A DNA stretch of 64,000 nt, from NCBI GenBank assembly GCA_963777435.1, contig CAVZQT010000003.1, forward strand, positions 434,001-498,000, written 5' to 3'. Both the position numbers and the translations under genes were made by a program. The stretch is from AP-15 sp963777435. Its GTDB lineage: Bacteria > Pseudomonadota > Alphaproteobacteria > ATCC43930 > CGMCC-115725. The notes beneath the pieces are model-generated. The model was given only the letters and a program-made list of their open reading frames with translations. It was not told where the DNA came from and did not search any database. This document shows, one piece after another, positions 59,973 to 64,000 of the stretch (positions are counted from its first letter, which is position 1; every line of letters begins with the position of its first letter).

Positions 59973-61403
59973 ATGAACGAGCAGTTTCGAGGTGGTCGCC
60001 CGTCTGCGCTCGATGTCCGCCAGCTCACTCGTCGCAGACTGGTTCTGGGCGCCGGTGCCGCCGGGCTGGCGAGCCTAGTAAGCCGCCAAGACGGCCACGC
60101 GCAAAATTCACCCTCGCCTGCTAGTGACTACACGATCCGCATCGCTTTCGTCTCATTGGAAATAGCGCCGGGCAAAATTATCAAGACCACGGGCTACAAC
60201 GGAACCGTCCCCGGTCCCGTTCTGCGGCTGCGAGACGGCAAGCCGGTGGCGATCAACGTCATCAACGATTCCGGTTATGCCAATCTGATCCATTGGCATG
60301 GGCTGTTCACGCCCTCCTTGCAGGACGGCGCGACCGAAGAGGGCTCGCCGATCATTCCTCCCGGGCAATCGCTACTCTATTCATTTACACCCAAGCCCAC
60401 TGGCACCCGCTGGTACCACAGCCATGCAATGGCTGGGATGAACCTCAACCGCAGCACGTATTCGGGCGAATTCGGCTTTTTGATCATCGAGCCGGCGGCG
60501 GATCCTGGCCGATACGATCGCGAGATATTGCTAGCCGCCCATCACTGGGAGGGCTCGTGGGTCAGCCTGCAGGATTTTCGCAAAGGACCGCCGCCAAACA
60601 ACGGGCTCGAGGTGATGTATCACGCTGCGACGTTAGGCGATCGGATGCTTGGGCATGGCGAACCGATCCGCGTGCGCCAGGGCGAGCGGGTACTGTTCCG
60701 CCTCCTGAACGCCAGCGGCAATATGGGCATCGTGCTCGCATTTCCCGGTCATCGGTTCACCGTTATCGCACTGGATGGTAACCCGGTGCCCAAGCCGGCG
60801 ACGGTGGATGTGCTTAAGCTGGACGTGGCCGAGCGGGCCGACGTGATTGTCGAGATGAACAACCCGGGGGTCTGGGTCTTTGGGTCCGTTTATGACGGCG
60901 ACCGAAACATGGGCATGGGCGTCGTTGTCGAATACGAGAACCGCCTGGGCGAGCCGCGATGGACTCCACCACCGAAAGCGGCGGTTTGGGACTACACGGT
61001 CTTTGGCGGGAGCGGTCCTGCTGCCGCGCCCGGGGAGACAATAAGCCTCAAATTCGAAAAGATCCCCGGTGGGCGGGGCGGCTATAACCGCTGGACGATC
61101 AGCGGCAAGTCCTGGCCGGATACTAATCCCTTATTCACGGTGACACGTGGCCGGCGCTATCGGCTGGTGATGAACAATAACAGCGGCGACCAACACCCGG
61201 TCCATATGCACCGCCATACCTTTGAGGTGACCAAGATCGGCGACAAGCCGACATCGGGGGTCATGAAAGACACGCTTAGCATGCCGCGTTACTCGACAGC
61301 CGAGATCGAGTTTGTAGCCGATAACCCCGGCGCCACATTGTTCCATTGTCATCATCAGGACCACATGGACGAAGGCTTCGCAGGGCTAATCATCTATGCG
61401 TAA
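59973..61403 (+). CDS. Multicopper oxidase, Tat-exported
   Basis: A 476-residue periplasmic copper oxidase. The N-terminus TRRRLVLGAGAAGLASL is a Tat signal with an Arg pair. The four copper motifs are visible: IHWHGLF near residue 106, RWYHSHAMAGM near 146, HPVHMHRHTFEV near 407 and LFHCHHQDHMDEGF near 457. Three cupredoxin domains fit the length. Laccase-like members oxidise phenols, metals or bilirubin; CueO-like Met-rich inserts are absent. The true substrate cannot be read. It stands alone, 43 bases after the second VOC gene. Confidence 0.92.
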   Translation: MNEQFRGGRPSALDVRQLTRRRLVLGAGAAGLASLVSRQDGHAQNSPSPASDYTIRIAFVSLEIAPGKIIKTTGYNGTVPGPVLRLRDGKPVAINVINDSGYANLIHWHGLFTPSLQDGATEEGSPIIPPGQSLLYSFTPKPTGTRWYHSHAMAGMNLNRSTYSGEFGFLIIEPAADPGRYDREILLAAHHWEGSWVSLQDFRKGPPPNNGLEVMYHAATLGDRMLGHGEPIRVRQGERVLFRLLNASGNMGIVLAFPGHRFTVIALDGNPVPKPATVDVLKLDVAERADVIVEMNNPGVWVFGSVYDGDRNMGMGVVVEYENRLGEPRWTPPPKAAVWDYTVFGGSGPAAAPGETISLKFEKIPGGRGGYNRWTISGKSWPDTNPLFTVTRGRRYRLVMNNNSGDQHPVHMHRHTFEVTKIGDKPTSGVMKDTLSMPRYSTAEIEFVADNPGATLFHCHHQDHMDEGFAGLIIYA

Positions 61404-61550
61404 GACCGCTGTCCGTACCTCGTCGAACTCTTTTCGAGCGAAGATAACTCAGGGTAAGATCGACACTGCTCCGGCGCCGCGTTGATACGGCGCTTGCGGG
61501 CGGCATGACCTCGAAGGCAAGGTGGCGGATAGCTTTGTTCGAGAGGTGCC

Positions 61551-63267
61551 ATGTCCGACCCCGTCGGCCTCGCCAAAGGGCTCACTAATTACGGCGACCC
61601 TGATTTCGCGCTTTATCTGCGGCGCTCCTTTGCCCGCTCGATGGGATATTCGACCGATCTGCTCTCGCGGCCAGTGATCGGCATCGCCGACACCTATTCC
61701 GGCTACAACAATTGCCACCGCCATTTCCCCGAGCTGATCGAGGCGGTCAAGCGCGGCGTGCTGGCCGCCGGCGGGTTGCCATTGACCTTTCCGACGATTT
61801 CGCTCGGCGAGGTTTTTCTCAATCCGACAAGCCTGATGTTCCGCAACCTGATGGCAATCGACACCGAGGAGATGATCCGCGCCCAGCCGATGGATGCGGT
61901 GGTCTTGGTCGGGGGCTGTGACAAGACCGTGCCGGCGCAGTTGATGGGGGCGATCTCCGCCAACCGGCCGGCGATCCAGCTCGTCGCGGGGCCGATGATG
62001 ACCTCGCGGTGGCATGGCGAGCGGCTCGGCGCCTGCACCGATTGCCGCCGCTTCTGGGCGCGCTACCGCGCCGGCGAGATCGAGCCCGCCGAAATCCACG
62101 AGATCGAAGGCAACCTCGCGACCACTGCGGGCACCTGCGCCGTGATGGGGACGGCGAGCACGATGGCCTCGATCGCCGAAGCGCTCGGCATGATCCTGCC
62201 CGGCACGGCAGCGATCCCGGCAGTCCATGCCGACCGGCTTCGCGCTGGCGAGGCGACCGGCCGCGCCGCGATGCAGCTGGCGCGCAGCGGCCTGACGCCA
62301 GATCGCATCGTTACGTCAGAGGCGGTCGAGAACGCGTTGCGCGTGCTGATGGCGATCGGCGGCTCGACCAATGCGGTATTGCACCTGACCGCGATCGCTG
62401 GCCGCGCCGGCATCGATATCGATCTGCGGCATTTAAACGAGATCAGCGACACAACCCCGGTTCTGGTCGATCTCAAGCCGACCGGCCCGCATTACATGGA
62501 GGATCTGTTCGCCGCGGGCGGTGTTGGCGCGGTCTTGCGCGAGTTGCAGCCGCTGTTGAACGTTGATTGCCTGACCGTCTCAGGCGAGACTTTGGCCCAG
62601 CGGCTCGCAGCGCCTGCCGGCCCAGTCGACCGAGGGGTGGTCAAACCGCTCGCTGACCCGCTGCAGCCCGTCGGCGGAACTCGTCGCCTTGTTTGGTTCG
62701 CTGGCGCCACACGGAGCCATTTTCAAGCGCTCGGCCGCCGACCCGAAATTGTTCGAGAAGGAGGGGAGGGCGGTCGTTTTCACCTCGCTCGAGGATCTGT
62801 CGGCGCGCATCGACGATCCCGGGCTCGATGTCACCCCCGATGATTTCCTGGTGTTGCAGAACGCCGGGCCGCTTTCGGCCTCGGGGATGCCGGAGGCGGG
62901 TTATTTGCCGATCCCGGCAAAACTCGCGCGCGCCGGGGTCAAGGATATGGTGCGGATTTCGGATGCGCGGATGAGCGGCACCGCCTATGGCTCGATCGTC
63001 TTGCATGTGACGCCGGACGCGGCCTCGGGCGGCCCGCTCGCCCAGACGCGCAATGGCGACCGCATCCGATTGTCGGTCAAGGAGCGCCGGATCGACCTGC
63101 TCGTCCCACCCGACGAACTCGCCCGCCGCCCGGTAGCAGCGCCGGCCGTTCCCGAGCGCGGCTATGCCCGCCTCTACCGCAATGAGGTTCTGCAAGCCGA
63201 TCGCGGCTGCGACTTCAACTTTTTACGCAAGCGCCCTATTGACCGGGCGCGCGCTGATAGAGGCTAG
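61551..63267 (+). CDS. IlvD/Edd-family dehydratase (single frameshift near 62678)
   Basis: About 571 residues after repair. Fe-S ligands are Cys in GGCDKT near residue 121 and Cys in ATTAGTCAVMG near 193, with a further pair in GACTDCRRFW near 160; the last is typical of sugar-acid dehydratases. The first frame ends at LADPLQPVGG; another frame continues LFGSLAPHGAIFKRSAADP. One extra A in the AA at 62678-62679 explains the break; removing it gives VGGLVALFGSLAPHG. C-terminal GMPEAGYLPIP, DARMSGTAYG and VLHVTPDAASGGPLA are all intact. It may dehydrate a sugar acid (xylonate, arabonate) or a branched-chain diol acid; the family subtype is uncertain. Confidence 0.88.
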
Positions 63268-63362
63268 CGCCGAAGGCGTCTCTCATGTTATCGCGATCTC
63301 CTAAATAGTGGGGTCACAGCAGGCCCGACATCGCATTTTAATAATCCTGGAGGAGACGAACG

Positions 63363-64000
63363 TTGAAGACAGTCACTCGTTTGTTCTCGTTGGCAACGAT
63401 TCTTTTAGGCGTTCTTCTGGCGGCCTTTTGTCAGACCGCCGGAGCCAAGAGCCTTTGCGTCAATCCTGCCGGGGCGGCCGGCTGCTACTCAAAGATCCAA
63501 GCGGCTGTCAACAGCGCCGCTGCGAACGATGTGATTTACGTCGGACGCGGTACCTACAGAGAAGATGTCGTTATTGGCATCCCGCTATCACTGATCGGCG
63601 CCGGGCCCGATCTGGCCATGATCGACGCGACCGGGTTAGCAAACGGCGTGTTTGTCGACGGCTTGGATAATTCCGGCTTGCATAACGTAACCGTTGCCGG
63701 TTTTACCGTAAAGAACGCCTTGTACGAAGGTGTGTTGGTGGTCAGCGCTGCCAGCGTCACGATCAACAACAATTATGTTGTCAATAATGACAAGTCCGGG
63801 CCGAAGTTTGACCCCAGCGTGGCCAATTGCCCCGGCCAGCCCGCCTTTGAAACCGATGAATCCGGCGACTGCGGCGGCGCGCTTCATTTAATAGGCACAG
63901 TCAACTCGATCGTCTCCGGCAACCTGATAACGGGCAACGCCGATGGCATCCTGATCAGTGACGAGACTGCAGAAAGCACCGGCAATCTCCTGATCAACAA
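63363..64000 (+). CDS. Secreted right-handed beta-helix protein (3' truncated by window)
   Basis: The frame opens with TTG at 63363, eight bases after GGAGGAG, and stays open to the window end. A signal peptide is clear (KTVTRLFSLATILLGVLLAA, then FCQTAGA). The body is a parallel beta-helix: YSKIQAAVNSAAANDVIYVG, GTYREDVVIGIPLSLIGAGP, then repeated coils such as NVTVAGFTVKNALYEGVLVV, VTINNNYVVNN and IVSGNLITGN. This pectate-lyase-like fold occurs in NosD, pectinases and carbohydrate-binding or surface proteins. It follows the dehydratase gene by 95 bases; the C-terminus is outside the window, so a PEP-CTERM or other sorting tail cannot be checked here. Confidence 0.85.
   Translation, partial: MKTVTRLFSLATILLGVLLAAFCQTAGAKSLCVNPAGAAGCYSKIQAAVNSAAANDVIYVGRGTYREDVVIGIPLSLIGAGPDLAMIDATGLANGVFVDGLDNSGLHNVTVAGFTVKNALYEGVLVVSAASVTINNNYVVNNDKSGPKFDPSVANCPGQPAFETDESGDCGGALHLIGTVNSIVSGNLITGNADGILISDETAESTGNLLIN

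Noticed and set aside
1..64000. tRNA, rRNA or CRISPR array
   Set aside because: I looked for the T-loop GGTTCGA-type motif and for spaced direct repeats; the few GTTCGA matches lie in coding sequence or hairpins without a cloverleaf.

Overview
This is a GC-rich window with genes packed on both strands, and it looks like a piece of a chromosome from an alphaproteobacterium, probably a Rhodospirillales- or Rhizobiales-like soil or freshwater lineage, possibly assembled from a metagenome. The grounds are the metX-metW block divergent from chorismate mutase-hisC-prephenate dehydrogenase, many xenobiotic and accessory catabolic genes (LLM oxidoreductases, Rieske dioxygenase, P450, GST, CaiB-type CoA-transferase), dispersed GATTGC...CAATGAC repeats and a PEP-CTERM/EPS module. 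The taxonomic call is inference. No rRNA, tRNA or CRISPR was seen.

Layout. 1-1915: 3' end of an RND efflux pump gene. 2008-3201: orphan membrane/coiled-coil protein. 3367-14520: a minus-strand catabolic cluster, read from high to low coordinates as TetR regulator, cytochrome P450, ferredoxin, amidohydrolase, ABM monooxygenase, dihydrodiol dehydrogenase-like SDR, [IS630 insertion], Rieske dioxygenase alpha and beta, two tandem LLM flavin oxidoreductases, alpha/beta hydrolase. A palindromic TetR-type operator sits on the P450 promoter. 14804-15402: HigBA toxin-antitoxin with a palindromic operator. 15640-21290: scattered metabolic genes (HpaB/HsaA-like flavin monooxygenase, cupin, GNAT, GST, SGNH hydrolase, methyltransferase). 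21300-26233: amino-acid biosynthesis (metW, metX; then a degenerate P-protein-like chorismate mutase, hisC, prephenate dehydrogenase). 26293-29895: fused CydDC-like ABC exporter, divergent from a LysR gene. 31241-39694: EPS/PEP-CTERM regulatory module (sugar transferase, PrsK kinase, PrsR sigma-54 regulator, a very large PrsT TPR protein with an internal duplication), followed on the other strand by glnS and a VanZ-family gene. 42888-48310: oxidoreductase, dienelactone hydrolase, CoA-transferase, lactonase, aldo/keto reductase. 48500-52898: DJ-1/PfpI (isonitrile hydratase-like) and two acetamidase/formamidase paralogues, with an IS256 element between the paralogues. 53360-64000: Kup K+ transporter, RraA-like, VOC, folB, peptidoglycan-binding protein, folP, VOC, multicopper oxidase, IlvD/Edd dehydratase, and the start of a secreted beta-helix protein that runs off the window.

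At least eight otherwise intact genes each carry one single-base frameshift, mostly a length change of a short base run (alpha/beta hydrolase, second LLM gene, amidohydrolase, SGNH hydrolase, Gfo/Idh oxidoreductase, acetamidase 1, folP, IlvD-like dehydratase). In at least seven of them, adding or removing one base restores family-typical sequence across the join. This pattern points to consensus/indel errors rather than eight independent pseudogenes, and those genes are annotated here as single CDSs with a flagged frameshift.

How the parts may work together (inference). The minus-strand cluster has the parts for hydroxylating an aromatic or polycyclic substrate, re-aromatising it and processing the products, under TetR repression. 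The PfpI/acetamidase group could turn isonitriles into formamides and then amine plus formate. PrsK/PrsR/PrsT and the sugar transferase would couple exopolysaccharide production to expression of PEP-CTERM proteins, but neither an exosortase nor a PEP-CTERM substrate is in this window.
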